From contig NZ_CP060412.1 of assembly GCF_014297575.1 (NCBI RefSeq), forward strand, positions 1,736,001-1,800,000: DNA of 64,000 nt, given 5' to 3'. This stretch comes from Dyella telluris (GTDB lineage Bacteria > Pseudomonadota > Gammaproteobacteria > Xanthomonadales > Rhodanobacteraceae). Under the pieces are notes generated by a model that saw nothing but the letters and a program-made list of their open reading frames with translations, was not told where the DNA came from and did no database searches. The position numbers and the translations under genes were made by a program. This document shows positions 29,507 to 39,278 of the stretch, one piece after another (position 1 is the stretch's first letter; every line of letters starts with the position of its first letter).

Positions 29507-32316
29507 CCCATCGCCACGCCACCCACCAGCGCAGTGCACGCTGGCCCGTGGCGTGCACGCGCGCGCTACTGTGTTCAGCGATCACCTCGGTATTGCTGGG
29601 TTGGGGCAGCCTCGCCATGGCAGCGGCGGCCACCGGTGCCGATGCGGCGCCGGCAACAGGTGCTGACGCCAGTGCGGGTGGGTACGCGGACTTCGACCGT
29701 TCGCTGCTTTCCGGCGCCGGCCAGAACACCTCCGACCTTTCGCGCTTCGAGCACGGCAATCCCGTGCTGCCGGGCAACTACAACGCCGACGTCTATATCA
29801 ACAACGCCTGGGTGGGTCGCAGCGACATTCGTTTCGTAGCGACGGATGCAAAGAGCAACGCCGCAGCCTGCGTAGACCGCAAGCTGCTGGAGCAGTTGGG
29901 CCTGCACCCGGCCGACCTGTCCGAGGAGCAGAAAGCCCAGCTGGCGGATCCCAACGCCTGCGTCCGTTTCGACAGCCTCATTCCTGGTGCGACACTGACT
30001 TTCGACATGAGCCAGCTGCGCCTGGACGCCAGCGTGCCGCAGATCTACATGAGCCGCTATGCGCGCGGTTACGTCAGCCCGGAGTACTGGGATGCCGGTG
30101 TCCCCGCAGCGCTGCTGAACTACAACTTCAATGCGTACCATAGCAGCAGCAGCGGCGTGAGCCAGTCCACCGCCTATCTGGGCGTGAACGCCGGCCTCAA
30201 CGTGGGTGCCTGGCACCTGCGCGAACAGGGCACCATGCTGTGGGCTTCCGGCATTGCCGGCACACCCGCGCATACGCAGTGGCAGAACATCCAGACCTAT
30301 CTGCAGCGTGACATCGCCTCGATGCGCGCGCTGCTCACCATCGGCGATAGCTACACCGATGGCGCCGTGTTCGACAGCTACGGCATCCGCGGCGTGCAGC
30401 TGGGCACCGACGACCGCATGCTGCCGCAGTCGATGCAGGGTTACGCCCCGCTGGTGCGCGGTGTGGCGCAGACCAACGCGCGCATCAGCGTGCGCCAGAA
30501 CGGCGTAGAGATTTACCAGACCACCGTCGCACCCGGTCCGTTCTCCATCAACGATCTCTACCCCACTGGTTACGGCGGTAATCTCGACGTGACGGTGACG
30601 GAAGCGGACGGCCGCGTAAACACCTTCGTGGTGCCCTATGCGTCGGTGGCCCAGTTGCTGCGTCCGGGCATCACACGCTTCGATATCGCCGCCGGCGAAC
30701 TGCGCGCCAACAGTATCAACAGCCACCCGGCGGTGGCTCAGGCCGCGATCCAGCACGGCTTCAGCAACCTCTTGACCGGTTATGCGGGCATCGCTGCCTC
30801 GCAGGGCTACGGCGCCGTATTGGTCGGTGGCGCAGTCGACACGCGCTACGGCGCCCTGGCGCTGGATATCACACAGGCCAACGCGCATATCCCGGGCTAC
30901 TCGACGCAGTCAGGCCAGAGCTACCGGGTGACCTACAGCAAGATCATCCCGTCGACGCAGACAACGTTCTCCGTGGCGGCGTATCGCTATTCCACCGGTG
31001 GCTTCCTGACCTTGACGCAGACTGCGCTGGCTCGTCAGTACGCACGCGATGGCCTGGATGCTGCGGGCGCGCTCGCCGCGCAGAACGTACCCACCATCGA
31101 TGGCGTGCCGGTGCAGAGCGTGTTGACGCCCGCGCAACAGGCTGCGCTGTCGGGCTCCGCGTTCACCACCAACCCCATCGTCTCGGCCACTGGCGTGCTG
31201 CGCCAGCGCAGCAATTTCACGCTGTCGCTCAACCAGGTGCTGGGCAAGAGCGGTGGCTCGGTTTATGCCAATGTGAGCGCCAGCGATTACTGGAACCAGA
31301 GCCGCAACCAGACCCAGTTCCAGCTTGGTTACAACAATCACTTCCGCCAGCTCAGCTACAACCTGTCGGCCACCCGCTCAGCGACGCCGACGGGGCGCTA
31401 CGACAACCAGTATTTCCTGTCTTTCAGCATTCCGCTGGGCTCGGGCGCGCACGCGCCGAACCTGGCGCTGAACCTGACGCACGACGAAGCCGGCACCTCG
31501 CAAGAGCAAGCCATGCTCAATGGCACGCTGGGCAGCGATAACCAGTTCAACTACGGCGCCAGCGCCACGCATACGTCGGGCAGCAACAACGGCAGTAGCA
31601 GCGAAGGCAATTCGGGCAGCGTCTACGGCGGTTATCGCAGTCCGTACGCGGTAGTCAACGCCAGCTACGGCAACGGCAGCAATTATTCGCAGGCTTCGGT
31701 GAGCGCATCCGGCTCGGTGGTGGCGCACCCGGGCGGCGTCACGTTCGGCCAGCCAATCGGCGACACCGTGGGCATCGTGTACGTGCCTGGCGCGGCAGGC
31801 GCCACGGTGAACGGTGGCGCCGGTGTGCGCATCGACCGCTTCGGTTACGCCGTGCTTCCGTTCCTCGCGCCTTACACCATCAACTCGGTCGAGATCGACC
31901 CCAAGGGCCTGCCACTGGACGTGCAGCTCGATGCCACCAGCAACCAGGTGGCGCCCTATGCCGGCGCGGTGGTGATGGTGAAATTCAAGACCCAGACCGG
32001 CCGCAGCGTGATCTTCCGTGCACGCATGGCTGATGGCTCCGCCCCGCCGTTTGGCGCGGAGGTGGTGAACCAGAAGGGCGTGTCGCTGGGTGTGGTCGGC
32101 CAGGGTGGCCTGATCCTTGCGCGTGGCGTGGAACAGGCCGGCGTGCTGATGGCGCGCTGGCAGGACGACAACGGTGACGACCGAGCTTGCTCGTTCTCCT
32201 ACGACCTGCCGGCGAAGACCAAAGCCAAGTCGACCGAACAGAAGTACGAGCAGTTCAACGTCACCTGCAAGGCCGACATCGCTCCGGTCGCACAGGTCGC
32301 AAAGGCAGCCCCATGA
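29503..32316 (+). CDS. Fimbrial outer-membrane usher
   Basis: A 937-aa outer-membrane protein of normal usher length. After a long signal region the N-terminal chaperone-binding domain starts (NYNADVYINNAWVGRSDIRFV), followed by the beta barrel with the plug domain (GYAPLVRGVAQTNARISVRQNGVEIYQTTVAPGPFSINDLYPTG, the strongest usher signature) and C-terminal domains with the terminal Cys pair (ACSFSYDLP, FNVTCKAD). It assembles and secretes the pilus. The next gene again overlaps as ATGA. Confidence 0.97.
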   Translation: MTHRHATHQRSARWPVACTRALLCSAITSVLLGWGSLAMAAAATGADAAPATGADASAGGYADFDRSLLSGAGQNTSDLSRFEHGNPVLPGNYNADVYINNAWVGRSDIRFVATDAKSNAAACVDRKLLEQLGLHPADLSEEQKAQLADPNACVRFDSLIPGATLTFDMSQLRLDASVPQIYMSRYARGYVSPEYWDAGVPAALLNYNFNAYHSSSSGVSQSTAYLGVNAGLNVGAWHLREQGTMLWASGIAGTPAHTQWQNIQTYLQRDIASMRALLTIGDSYTDGAVFDSYGIRGVQLGTDDRMLPQSMQGYAPLVRGVAQTNARISVRQNGVEIYQTTVAPGPFSINDLYPTGYGGNLDVTVTEADGRVNTFVVPYASVAQLLRPGITRFDIAAGELRANSINSHPAVAQAAIQHGFSNLLTGYAGIAASQGYGAVLVGGAVDTRYGALALDITQANAHIPGYSTQSGQSYRVTYSKIIPSTQTTFSVAAYRYSTGGFLTLTQTALARQYARDGLDAAGALAAQNVPTIDGVPVQSVLTPAQQAALSGSAFTTNPIVSATGVLRQRSNFTLSLNQVLGKSGGSVYANVSASDYWNQSRNQTQFQLGYNNHFRQLSYNLSATRSATPTGRYDNQYFLSFSIPLGSGAHAPNLALNLTHDEAGTSQEQAMLNGTLGSDNQFNYGASATHTSGSNNGSSSEGNSGSVYGGYRSPYAVVNASYGNGSNYSQASVSASGSVVAHPGGVTFGQPIGDTVGIVYVPGAAGATVNGGAGVRIDRFGYAVLPFLAPYTINSVEIDPKGLPLDVQLDATSNQVAPYAGAVVMVKFKTQTGRSVIFRARMADGSAPPFGAEVVNQKGVSLGVVGQGGLILARGVEQAGVLMARWQDDNGDDRACSFSYDLPAKTKAKSTEQKYEQFNVTCKADIAPVAQVAKAAP

Positions 32317-33416
32317 TGCAGATCGCCTCCCTGTTCCGCCGCCCGCTGGGCCTGGCCGCCTTGCTCCTTGCGCTGTGCGGCTTCATCGGCGTTGCGCCCG
32401 CGGCGATGGCGGCTGGCGCCACCCCCTCGTGCAGCGGCGGGCCGTCGGGCAGTCTTTCGATGCCAAGCGTCACCGTACCGTCCAATACCCCCGTGGGCAC
32501 TCTGCTGGGCAACCCGGTGACGATAACCGCCACCTTCAATTGCAACGGCGTGCCCAGCGTGCCGGCCGCTAACGGCGGCACCAATGCCGCGGGCATCCAG
32601 GTGTTCAACCTGAAGGCAAGCCAGTTGTATCCCCAACAGGTGCCGTCGCCGTCCAATACCAACATCACGGTGCTGACCTACGCGACCAGCGTGGCAGGCA
32701 TCGGCCTGCAGCTCACCATCACTCCGGGCATGAGCGGTTACGACTCCACACCGGGTGACCAACAAGCCAACGCTTATATGGTGGGCAATGTACCTGCACC
32801 GAGCGGTAGCCTGACCGTGACCTACACGGCTCAGTTGGTCGTGATCAACAACAACGGCGGGCAGATCGGCTACGGCACCATCCAGGGAACAACCCTGCTC
32901 AACTACTACTGGTATGTGCGCGGCTGCCAGTCCCTCAGCGGTGGCTGCAACGGAGCCCAGGTCAGTGCAAGTCTCAATTCGACGCTTTCGCTCAATGGTG
33001 GAGCGGTGGTGGCGCTGCCCACTTGCACCATCGATGCCGGATCGCAGAACAAGGCAGTGACACTGCCTGCCATCACGACCACCACGATGAATGGCAAGGG
33101 CAACACCAGCGGTCTGACGGCGTTTTCCATCGGACTCACCTGCCAGAGCGGCGCCAATCTCTCGGTGACCCTGACCAGCTCCCAGTCCACCTCAACCGCT
33201 GGCGTCATGAACTCCACCGGCAGTGCGAACGGCGTGGGCGTGCGCCTGCTCGACCAGAACCAGCAGCCGATCCAGTGGAACACTGCAACCGCGCTCGGCA
33301 CCGTGTCGAGCACCACGGTCTCTCTGCCCTATTACGCGCAGTACTACCAGACCGGCAACAATGTGACTATCGGCAAGGTCTCCGCGCAGGCCACTATCAC
33401 CGTGGCTTACCAGTAG
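32313..33416 (+). CDS. Fimbrial tip adhesin / large minor pilin
   Basis: A 367-aa exported protein: signal peptide ending near PAAMA (~residue 34), an N-terminal domain of ~190 residues (SCSGGPSGSLSMPSVTVPSNTPVGTLLG ... GNVPAPSGSLTVTYTAQLVV), then a typical pilin domain (PTCTIDAGSQNKAVTLPAI ... ITVAYQ). The two-domain layout, its place after the usher and the normal pilin C-terminus fit a FimH/MrkD-like tip adhesin. Receptor unknown. ATG 32313 is fixed by the ATGA overlap with the usher. Confidence 0.88.
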   Translation: MMQIASLFRRPLGLAALLLALCGFIGVAPAAMAAGATPSCSGGPSGSLSMPSVTVPSNTPVGTLLGNPVTITATFNCNGVPSVPAANGGTNAAGIQVFNLKASQLYPQQVPSPSNTNITVLTYATSVAGIGLQLTITPGMSGYDSTPGDQQANAYMVGNVPAPSGSLTVTYTAQLVVINNNGGQIGYGTIQGTTLLNYYWYVRGCQSLSGGCNGAQVSASLNSTLSLNGGAVVALPTCTIDAGSQNKAVTLPAITTTTMNGKGNTSGLTAFSIGLTCQSGANLSVTLTSSQSTSTAGVMNSTGSANGVGVRLLDQNQQPIQWNTATALGTVSSTTVSLPYYAQYYQTGNNVTIGKVSAQATITVAYQ

Positions 33417-33426
33417 CGATCCGCAC

Positions 33427-33759
33427 TTATTCGTAGGTGCGAATGGTCAGCTGTGCGTCACCCGCCCCCGCATAGCTTGCGTAGTAATTGAGCAGGCGGT
33501 CCTGCGAGCCCAGCACGGACTCAAGGGAAACCACCTCTTGTCGATACATGGAGGCATGGGCAGGTTGACCATTCGGTTCGAGCCCGCAGCCGCCCATCGA
33601 CCGGCCAAACGACGCCGGCGTGCCTTCCGTGCTGCAGGTGGGTGCGACCACACCGCCCACGAAGGTGATCGTGCCACTCGCACTTGCATGCGCCCACGAC
33701 GCGCCCAGCGCCAAGGCGACCACGCAACCCATCCAGGTCCTGCGAATCCAGCCCTTCAT
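33427..33759 (-). CDS. Short pilin-like exported protein, convergent to the adhesin gene
   Basis: A 110-aa protein: signal peptide MKGWIRRTWMGCVVALALGA with cleavage near AHA, then SGTITFVGGVVAPTCS, the pilin start motif with Cys, a second Cys in GGCGLEPNG, and a C-terminus YYASYAGAGDAQLTIRTYE like a final pilin strand. It lacks the middle of a normal pilin fold (usual mature length ~150). ATG 33757-33759 has AGGGG upstream. It faces the adhesin gene with an 10-bp gap, so it is outside the operon; a shortened minor subunit or assembly terminator is possible. Confidence 0.7.
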   Translation of the reverse strand: MKGWIRRTWMGCVVALALGASWAHASASGTITFVGGVVAPTCSTEGTPASFGRSMGGCGLEPNGQPAHASMYRQEVVSLESVLGSQDRLLNYYASYAGAGDAQLTIRTYE

Positions 33760-34023
33760 AAATGCCCCTTCCCGCGCCTCCTGCGGAAAGAGGAGGTGCA
33801 TGACGGGTCTATCGGCGTGGGCCCCTGAGCCTTGATATGCAAAACCCGGGCAGGTGTTGGCAACGTGAACTGCGTCACGTTTTTGGCGGGTGTCGGGAAG
33901 CCGACTCGTAGAACTACGGATGGGGACGGACGAGGGGCGTCGCCGGGCTGCTCCCCTTAGCGGCCAGTCTCAGCGGAACTTGAGGGCCTTGTTGGGCAAC
34001 GGTTTAGAAACGATTCCCGCGTG
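33760..34023. other. Intergenic region between pilin-like gene and ferredoxin reductase
   Basis: 264 bp holding the upstream region of the leftward pilin-like gene. No repeat family member, RNA motif or convincing promoter was recognised. Confidence 0.4.
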
Positions 34024-34767
34024 TCAGCGTGAGGAAACGTACTTCTCGCGACGGATATGCATCACCGGCAGGCCGAAGTCCTTCAGGGCGGCAAAGGCCG
34101 CGTCGACCATGTTGGGGTTGCCGCACAGGTAGGCGATGTCCCGGTCGGCGCTGGGCGCCAGCTCGGCCAGCACGGTCTGCACGTGGCCCGCGCGGTCGTT
34201 GGGGCGGGGCACGTCGCGGGGCTGGCGGCTCAGGCAGCCGTGGAAGCTGAAGCCCGGGTTGGCCTGGGCAAAGGCTTCGAACTCGTCGCCGTAGAGCAGC
34301 TCGGTCTCGTTGCGGGCACCGTACAGCAGCACCACTTCGCGCCCCTGCTTCACCAGCTCGGCAATCTGCGGAAGCATGGCGCGGTACGGCGTGACGCCGG
34401 TACCGGTGGCCAGCAGCAGGTAGCGGGCATTGGTGTCGCCGGCCTGCAGGCAGAAGCGGCCATACGGGCCGCTGGCGCTGATTTCGCCACCGATCGGCAG
34501 CTCGCCCAGCAGCTTGGTGGCCGCGCCACCCTCCACGTAGCTCACCGCGATCTCGATGCGCTGCACCGGCGAGGAGCCGTCGCCCACGGTACCCACCGAA
34601 TAGCTGCGCTTGGTGGCGGTGCCGTCGTCGTAATGGAAGTGGATCTGCAGGAACTGCCCCGGCGTAAAGCTCAGCGGCTGGCCATCGGCGCGCTCGAACG
34701 CCATGTGCCGCACGGTGGGCGCCAGCATGGTGGAGTCGACGAGACGGAGCGGGAAATGGTCGGCCAT
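34024..34767 (-). CDS. Ferredoxin/flavodoxin-NADP+ reductase
   Basis: A 247-aa FAD enzyme: FAD-binding KRSYSVG (residues ~53-59; R-x-Y-S), second FAD element GGAATKLLGELPIGGEI, then the NADP domain with LLATGTGVTPYRAML, VVLLYGARNETELLY and YLCGNPNMVDAAF. It ends HIRREKYVSSR, with the aromatic residue near the C-terminus as in the bacterial FPR subclass. It links NADPH to ferredoxin or flavodoxin. ATG 34765-34767 is chosen; the longer opening adds 47 residues without family match. Confidence 0.9.
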   Translation of the reverse strand: MADHFPLRLVDSTMLAPTVRHMAFERADGQPLSFTPGQFLQIHFHYDDGTATKRSYSVGTVGDGSSPVQRIEIAVSYVEGGAATKLLGELPIGGEISASGPYGRFCLQAGDTNARYLLLATGTGVTPYRAMLPQIAELVKQGREVVLLYGARNETELLYGDEFEAFAQANPGFSFHGCLSRQPRDVPRPNDRAGHVQTVLAELAPSADRDIAYLCGNPNMVDAAFAALKDFGLPVMHIRREKYVSSR

Positions 34768-34828
34768 GGGTCTTCCGGGGGAAACAGTGAGGGTCCCGTT
34801 CCTGAACGGAGCGGTGTGGCAAGCCACG

Positions 34829-34834
34829 TATAAT
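34829..34834 (+). promoter_or_regulatory. -10 box of yadGH
   Basis: TATAAT, a perfect -10, 28 bp before the yadG ATG. No good -35 lies 16-18 bp upstream, so an activator may be needed. Confidence 0.55.
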
Positions 34835-34861
34835 AGAAGGCTGGCCCCTTCGGTGCAGCCC

Positions 34862-35811
<950 letters not shown>

Positions 35812-35815
<4 letters not shown>

Positions 35816-36585
35816 ACGCCGCCGGCAACCTCGTTGCACTCAACACCATTGTCCGGCGCGAGATCGTGCGCATCATGCGCATCTGGACGCAGACGCTGAT
35901 CCCGCCCGCCATCACGATGACGCTGTACTTCGTCATCTTCGGCAAGCTGATCGGCAGCCGCATCGGCCAGATGCATGGCTTTACCTACATGCAGTACATC
36001 GTGCCCGGCCTGGTCATGATGAGCATCATCACCAACAGCTACGGCAACATCTCCAGCTCGTTCTTCGGCGCCAAGTTCAGCCGCGCCGTGGAAGAAATGC
36101 TGGTGTCGCCCATGCCCAACTGGGTGATCCTGCTGGGCTACGTCACCGGCGCGGTGACCCGCGGCCTCGTGGTCGGTGCGCTGGTGCTGCTGATCGCGCT
36201 GTTCTTCACCGACCTGCACGTGTCTCACCCGCTCATCACCTTCTTCTCGGTGCTGCTGGGCGCCACGGTGTTCTCGCTGGCCGGCTTCGTCAACGCCGTG
36301 TTCGCCAAGAAGTTCGACGACATCGCCCTGGTACCCACCTTCGTGCTCACCCCGCTTACCTACCTGGGCGGCGTGTTCTATTCGGTGGACCTGCTGGGCG
36401 AGCCCTGGCGCGCCATCTCCATGGTCAACCCCATCCTGTACATGGTGAACGCATTCCGCTTCGGCGTGCTCGGCGTGAGCGACGTGAACATCTGGGTGGC
36501 CTTCGCGGTGATGCTGGTGTTCGTGTTCGGCCTGGCCGCCGTGGCGCTGAACCTGCTCAAGCGCGGCGTGGGCATGCGTTCGTAA
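35812..36585 (+). CDS. yadH: ABC-2 permease, YadH type
   Basis: A 257-aa membrane protein with six helices. Stretches RIWTQTLIPPAITMTLYFVIFG, GFTYMQYIVPGLVMMSIITN, FAKKFDDIALVPTFVLTPLTYLGGVFYS and NPILYMVNAFRFG follow E. coli YadH nearly word for word (from memory). Start overlaps the yadG stop by 4 bp. A REP doublet follows 15 bp after the stop. Confidence 0.95.
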
Positions 36586-36599
36586 CAGACGAGGAAAAG

Positions 36600-36680
36600 G
36601 TAGGAGCGCACCTTGTGCGCGACCGAAGAGTTTCAGTGCACCGCTTCGCCGGGTTGTCGCGCACAAGGTGCGCTCCTACA
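36600..36680. repeat. REP doublet 4, between yadH and rluF
   Basis: Left unit starting GGTAGGAGCGCACC at 36600 and inverted partner ending at 36680, 20 bp before the rluF start. It lies in the presumed leader of rluF. Confidence 0.9.
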
Positions 36681-36700
36681 GAAGAACCAAAGATCCATCC

Positions 36701-37420
36701 ATGCGCGTCAACAAATACATCAGCGAAGCCGGCATCTGCTCCCGCCGCGAGGCGGACGAAATGCTGCTGGCCGGCCGCGTCACCATCAACGGTGAAGTCG
36801 TCACCACCGGCGCCAAGGCGCTGGAGGGCGACGAAGTGCGCGTGGATGGCGAAGTCGTCAAGGCGCGCATCCTGTCGCATGCACCGTCGACCAAGCGCGC
36901 GGTGTACATCGCGCTGAACAAGCCAGTCGGCGTCACCTGCACCACCGACAATGCGGTCAAGGGCAACATCGTTGACTTCGTCGACCACCAGGAACGCATC
37001 TTCCCGATCGGCCGCCTGGACAAGGATTCCGAGGGCCTGATCCTGCTCACCAGCAACGGCGATATCGTCAACGAGATCCTGCGTTCAGAGAACAACCACG
37101 AGAAGGAATACCTCGTGGCGGTGAACAAGGCGGTCACTGACGAGTTCCTGCAGGGCATGGCGCGCGGTGTGCGCATCCATGGCCAGATGACCAAGCCATG
37201 CAAGGTGCGCAAGATCGCCAAGTTCGGCTTCGCCATCATCCTTACGCAGGGGCTGAATAGGCAGATACGCCTGATGGCAGCGGCGTTTGGTTATCGCGTG
37301 ACGCAGTTGCGGCGAGTGCGCATCATCAATGTGAAGCTGGGGCATCTGAAGCCCGGGCAGTGGCGCAATCTGACGGAAGCGGAGTTGAAGGGGTTGTTGC
37401 CTCAACGTACGCAGTGGTGA
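36701..37420 (+). CDS. rluF: 23S rRNA pseudouridine(2604) synthase
   Basis: A 239-aa enzyme: S4 RNA-binding domain (MRVNKYISEAGICSRREADEMLLAGRVTING, residues 1-31) and RsuA/RluF-type catalytic domain with FPIGRLDKDSEGLILLTSNGD, where the Asp of GRLDKDS is catalytic, and TQGLNRQIRLMAAAFGY. It follows E. coli RluF throughout but lacks that protein's long basic C-terminal tail (239 vs ~290 aa). Start ATG 36701 directly after a REP doublet. Confidence 0.93.
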   Translation: MRVNKYISEAGICSRREADEMLLAGRVTINGEVVTTGAKALEGDEVRVDGEVVKARILSHAPSTKRAVYIALNKPVGVTCTTDNAVKGNIVDFVDHQERIFPIGRLDKDSEGLILLTSNGDIVNEILRSENNHEKEYLVAVNKAVTDEFLQGMARGVRIHGQMTKPCKVRKIAKFGFAIILTQGLNRQIRLMAAAFGYRVTQLRRVRIINVKLGHLKPGQWRNLTEAELKGLLPQRTQW

Positions 37421-37483
37421 TGGGCTATGGCGCTGTAGCGCGGCGGGCTGGACTTCTTCCTCTGCGGCTATCGCGCCTGCTTT

Positions 37484-37520
37484 CTCCCTCTCTCCTCCGG
37501 GAGAGGGTTGGGGTGAGGGG
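37484..37520. repeat. Dispersed repeat module (CTCCCTCTC hairpin), copy B
   Basis: CCCTCTC / GAGAGGG stem followed by TTGGGGTGAGGGG, the partner of 12061-12098. The 232 bp after it, up to 37752, also follow the left flank of element copy A in patches (TTTTGACCGTCAT, AGTG(A/C)CTTTG). Confidence 0.7.
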
Positions 37521-37666
37521 GCAGGCTTGCCTTATCTCTCCGTCGGAGTCGTCATTCCGGCGGGGGTCGGACAAGCGCGAAGAGCGGCCCAGTAGGGCGA
37601 GCGCAGCGAGTCATCCAGAGCCCTTGGTGTTGTTTGGTTATCGCCCTGCAGCTTCTTTCTTTTGAC

Positions 37667-37694
37667 CGTCATTCCCGCGAAGTCGGGAATCTAG
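37667..37694. repeat. CGTCAT-type palindromic repeat unit
   Basis: CGTCATTCCCGCG, then AAGTCGGGAATCTAG. It is the equivalent of the unit at 12199 relative to the long element. Confidence 0.65.
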
Positions 37695-37752
37695 TGACTT
37701 TGCTGTGGGCCCTTGCTCTGGGCCTCCGGTCTCGCACTCTTCCGCGATCTGG

Positions 37753-38551
37753 CCGCTTACGCAGCGGGGGCGTTTCGACCTCCTGCCGGAGGCCGAGTCA
37801 CTTTTCTTTGCTGGCCCAAAGAAAAGTAACCCAAAGAAATGGCCTTAAAGGCTGGCAGCATGCCGATGGGATAAGCCCGAACGGCTGAGGAACGGTGTTG
37901 CTTGGCAACCTTCGCCTCTACACAGCGGGTACTTCCAAGCGCTTCGCAACGCGCCGAAGCGCAGAGGACTTAACGCGGAGCGTCGTGCCGCGAAGCGGCA
38001 CATCCTTCCTTGCCACTAGGACTTTCACGTTGAACATCACCTGTCGCTCGTCCTCTCCCGTTCGGGAGAGGACTGGGGTGAACACTGAGGCGAGAAAGAA
38101 ACGGGCTTCACACGGTGCGAGAAACCCCTGTAGGAGCGCACCTTGTGCGCGACCGCAGCGCCATGTCGATACCGCTCCGTCAGGTGGTCGCGCACAGGGT
38201 GCGCTCCTACAGACAAGCTGAGCCGGCGTGCGATACGCCGTAGCGTCCCGCGACGCGATGTGCAGCGCAGCTGCACGAGCCTTCGGCTCGACGCTTTTGA
38301 CCTACCCGCCCCCTTGAGCGGCGGTGAGGGGCGGACGACAGGCCCGCAGGGGGATCGGCAAGGATGCCGATCCCTTTTCGACAGGACAGGGACGTCCTGT
38401 CGAAAAGCCCGGCCGACCCTCACGGACTGGCCGGCTCTATCGGCCAGCGCCGCGATGGGGTGCCCCTTTCTTTTGGTTACTTTTCTTTGGGCAAGCAAAG
38501 AAAAGTGACCCGGCCTCCGGCAGGAGGTCGGAACGCCCGCCGCGTAGGCGG
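37753..38551. repeat. Long TIR element, copy B (non-coding, hairpin-rich)
   Basis: About 799 bp, same orientation as copy A. The left end (37753-37839) and right end (38467-38551) are inverted repeats of about 85 nt and both look intact here. The internal hairpins and REP doublet of copy A recur in the same order. The stem CTTTTCTTTG-CTGGCC-CAAAGAAAAG is one pair shorter on both arms than in copy A. The flank past 38551 stays similar to copy A's to about 38642. The longest internal frame (108 codons) does not match the extent of the one in copy A. Confidence 0.85.
38129..38211. repeat. REP doublet 5, nested in element copy B
   Basis: TGTAGGAGCGCACC at 38129 and inverted partner ending at 38211, in the same internal position as the doublet of copy A. 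Confidence 0.88.
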
Positions 38552-38787
38552 CCCGGTCGCGGTAGCGCACGAGGCCCACGGCCAAGAACAAAGTCACTTG
38601 CCCCCTGCCCATGCCCCCTTTTGTGGGGTTCGCAGGGGTGATGGCAAAAGCATGGAGCGGCAAGGTCAGCACAAAACCAACCGCGCCAAACCTCACCACA
38701 CCACCATCGCGTTCCTTTCAGACTCCTCCCATGGATCACCTCCCGCCCTATGCCGACCATGCAGGGATTCCCCCTCAACGATCCGGC

Positions 38788-39060
38788 ATGAACATGTCCG
38801 CCACCCGCCCCTTCTCCGGCACCGCCCTACTCGGCTGGTCCGCCCTCAATTTCATCCCCGCCTTCCTGATCTACCAGCTCATCCACGACAACATGGGGGT
38901 GATCTACTTCTTCTTCATTCCACTGGCGTCGGTCGCCACGTGGGTGGTTACCCTGCCCTTCGGACTCATGACCAGCCGGTTCAAGGAATGGGTGGCAGGC
39001 GGCGCGCTCGGGACGGTCTGGTCTGTCCTGCTGTGCGCGAGCTTGCTCGGTCACCCTTAA
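38788..39060 (+). CDS. Small three-helix membrane protein, unknown function
   Basis: A 90-aa hydrophobic protein with segments at about 11-27 (LLGWSALNFIPAFLIYQL), 34-56 (VIYFFFIPLASVATWVVTLPFG) and 67-86 (AGGALGTVWSVLLCASLLG). I do not recognise the family. ATG 38788 or 38794 is likely; an in-frame ATG at 38731 is also possible. It stands alone between the repeat island and the sugar transporter gene, on the same strand as the latter. Confidence 0.6.
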   Translation: MNMSATRPFSGTALLGWSALNFIPAFLIYQLIHDNMGVIYFFFIPLASVATWVVTLPFGLMTSRFKEWVAGGALGTVWSVLLCASLLGHP

Positions 39061-39143
39061 CCGCGCATCACTGCTGCAAAGCAGCACTCAGTTCGCGAAT
39101 TCGTATCGCCATGACCGCCAGACCTGGGCCTCGCGCGCACCAC

Positions 39144-39170
39144 CGAAGGGTGCAGGTGCAGCACCCTTCG
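39144..39170 (+). terminator. Hairpin after the small membrane protein gene
   Basis: Perfect 10-bp stem CGAAGGGTGC / GCACCCTTCG with a 7-nt loop. No T-run follows, so termination is uncertain. Confidence 0.45.
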
Positions 39171-39278
39171 AATCACCCCTTGCACTCGGCCATGCGCCCC
39201 CTCAGGTGCATACGTATTCACTTCGATCATTCGGCGACGTCATCGCAGAATCGCCGGACTGAAGTTTGGGGAGAGGCC

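Noticed and set aside
34703..34861. N-terminal extension of yadG (start near 34703)
   Set aside because: It would include the TATAAT box and overlap the divergent reductase gene; the ABC domain begins right after ATG 34862.
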